Positions 63,475 through 64,000 of a DNA stretch of 64,000 nucleotides are shown here, one piece after another; the stretch's first letter is position 1, and each line of letters begins with the position of its first letter. Source of the DNA: Halorubrum hochsteinianum (GTDB lineage Archaea; Halobacteriota; Halobacteria; Halobacteriales; Haloferacaceae); the NCBI RefSeq assembly GCF_023702125.1, contig NZ_CP098415.1, forward strand, positions 992,001-1,056,000. The letters run 5' to 3'. The notes beneath the pieces are model-generated. The model had not been told where the DNA came from. It searched no databases and saw nothing but the letters and a program-made list of their open reading frames with translations. Position numbers and translations under genes: made by a program.

Positions 63475-64000
63475 TGACAAACCCACTCACAGCACCACGG
63501 ACGAAACGCGCGGCGAACGTACTCGGGATCGTCCTGCTGATCGCGCTCATCGCGCCGTTCGCGGTGTTCGCGGCCCCCGAGATCGTCGGTGCCGACGAGA
63601 GCTTCGTCGTGCTTACGGCGAGCATGACGCCCGCCATCGCGCCGGGCGACGTCGTGATCGTCGCCGATCGCGATCCGACGGCGATCGCGGAGGGCGACGT
63701 GATCACGTTCGTGCGGGGCACCAGCGACGTGCCGGTGACCCACCGCGTGATCGACGTGGTCGACGAAGGGGGCGTCCTCACGTTCGAGACGATGGGCGAC
63801 GCCAACGAAGGGCCGGACCCGGGGCTCGTCCCGGCCGGGAACCTCGTCGGCGTCGTGGCGCTGACGATCCCGTACATCGGGTACGTGATCCAGTTCGCTG
63901 GCACGGACGCGGGGTTCGTCGCGGTCGTCCTGCTCCCCTTCGGACTGCTCGCGGCCACCGAGGTCTGGTCGATCGTCCGCGGTCGCGACGAGCCCGAGGA
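63474..64000 (+). CDS. sipW: Signal peptidase I, SipW-like (C-terminus beyond window)
   Basis: 175 codons visible. A membrane anchor is at about 15-33 (VLGIVLLIALIAPFAVFAA). The catalytic Ser lies in FVVLTASMTPAIAPGDVVIV, and the archaeal/SipW-type catalytic His in VPVTHRVIDVVDEGG (His in place of the Lys of bacterial SPase). MGDANEGPDPGLVPAGNLVG and a second membrane segment (LVGVVALTIPYIGYVIQF) follow. Overlap with the gene before it indicates one operon. It is the likely processing enzyme for the four exported proteins. Confidence 0.9.
   Translation, partial: MTNPLTAPRTKRAANVLGIVLLIALIAPFAVFAAPEIVGADESFVVLTASMTPAIAPGDVVIVADRDPTAIAEGDVITFVRGTSDVPVTHRVIDVVDEGGVLTFETMGDANEGPDPGLVPAGNLVGVVALTIPYIGYVIQFAGTDAGFVAVVLLPFGLLAATEVWSIVRGRDEPE

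Overview
This is a stretch of chromosome from a haloarchaeon (class Halobacteria). The evidence is very high GC, strongly acidic proteins, the archaeal RNA polymerase operon with split B (B''/B') and A (A'/A'') subunits, a sensory rhodopsin II with its transducer, a Tat-exported halolysin, three-OB and four-OB replication protein A homologues, a two-fold histone, and Azf-type glucose-6-phosphate dehydrogenase. Style and gene content recall Halorubrum and other Haloferacales, but the genus is an inference. No CRISPR array, provirus or complete insertion sequence was seen.

Layout. 1-5118 (minus): a 2-oxoacid dehydrogenase operon, E1alpha-E1beta-[22-codon leader ORF]-E2-E3, with E3 cut by the window edge. 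5475-9573: a ribbon-helix-helix protein, the rpa3-rpap3 single-strand-binding operon, structured repeat copy A with a 54-bp tandem repeat, RNase Z and a small conserved gene. 9750-14664: ABC exporter, creatininase-family hydrolase, aldo/keto reductase and small haloarchaeal genes. 14852-17259: htrII-sopII photosensory pair. 17778-25565: siroheme-decarboxylase-like protein, lipoprotein, TrpD-like protein, NAD synthetase, structured repeat copy B, NUDIX hydrolase, CBS protein. 25728-32090: flavin monooxygenase, a candidate small RNA, a tautomerase remnant, dUTPase-family enzyme, halolysin, aconitase. 32272-41801 (minus): rpoH-rpoB2-rpoB1-rpoA1-rpoA2-nusA-rps12-rps7. 42069-46417: two tRNA-Asp genes and one tRNA-Arg gene, each locus followed by palindromes built from that tRNA's own 3' end; histone-deacetylase homologue, histone and RPA2 lie between them; structured repeat copy C follows. 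46477-58245: cation/proton antiporter with a TrkA domain, azf, sepF, mutS, a soluble transducer, and two membrane-anchored winged-helix proteins. 58638-64000: four exported TasA/SipW-type proteins, one with a von Willebrand A domain inserted in it, ending in a SipW-like signal peptidase cut by the window edge.

The observations most worth following up are four. (1) A dispersed ~248-nt structured element occurs in three copies (7820, 22111, 46170). Its core is conserved, and its hairpin arms differ between copies yet stay complementary, which is covariation expected of selection on structure. (2) The two tRNA loci share one architecture: tRNA, hairpin, then inverted tail-loop-tail, where the tail is copied from that particular tRNA. 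(3) The TasA/SipW-like export locus contains the VWA-inserted subunit. (4) A candidate two-hairpin small RNA lies at about 27245-27340. All structure claims come from reading by eye and have not been scored by any program.
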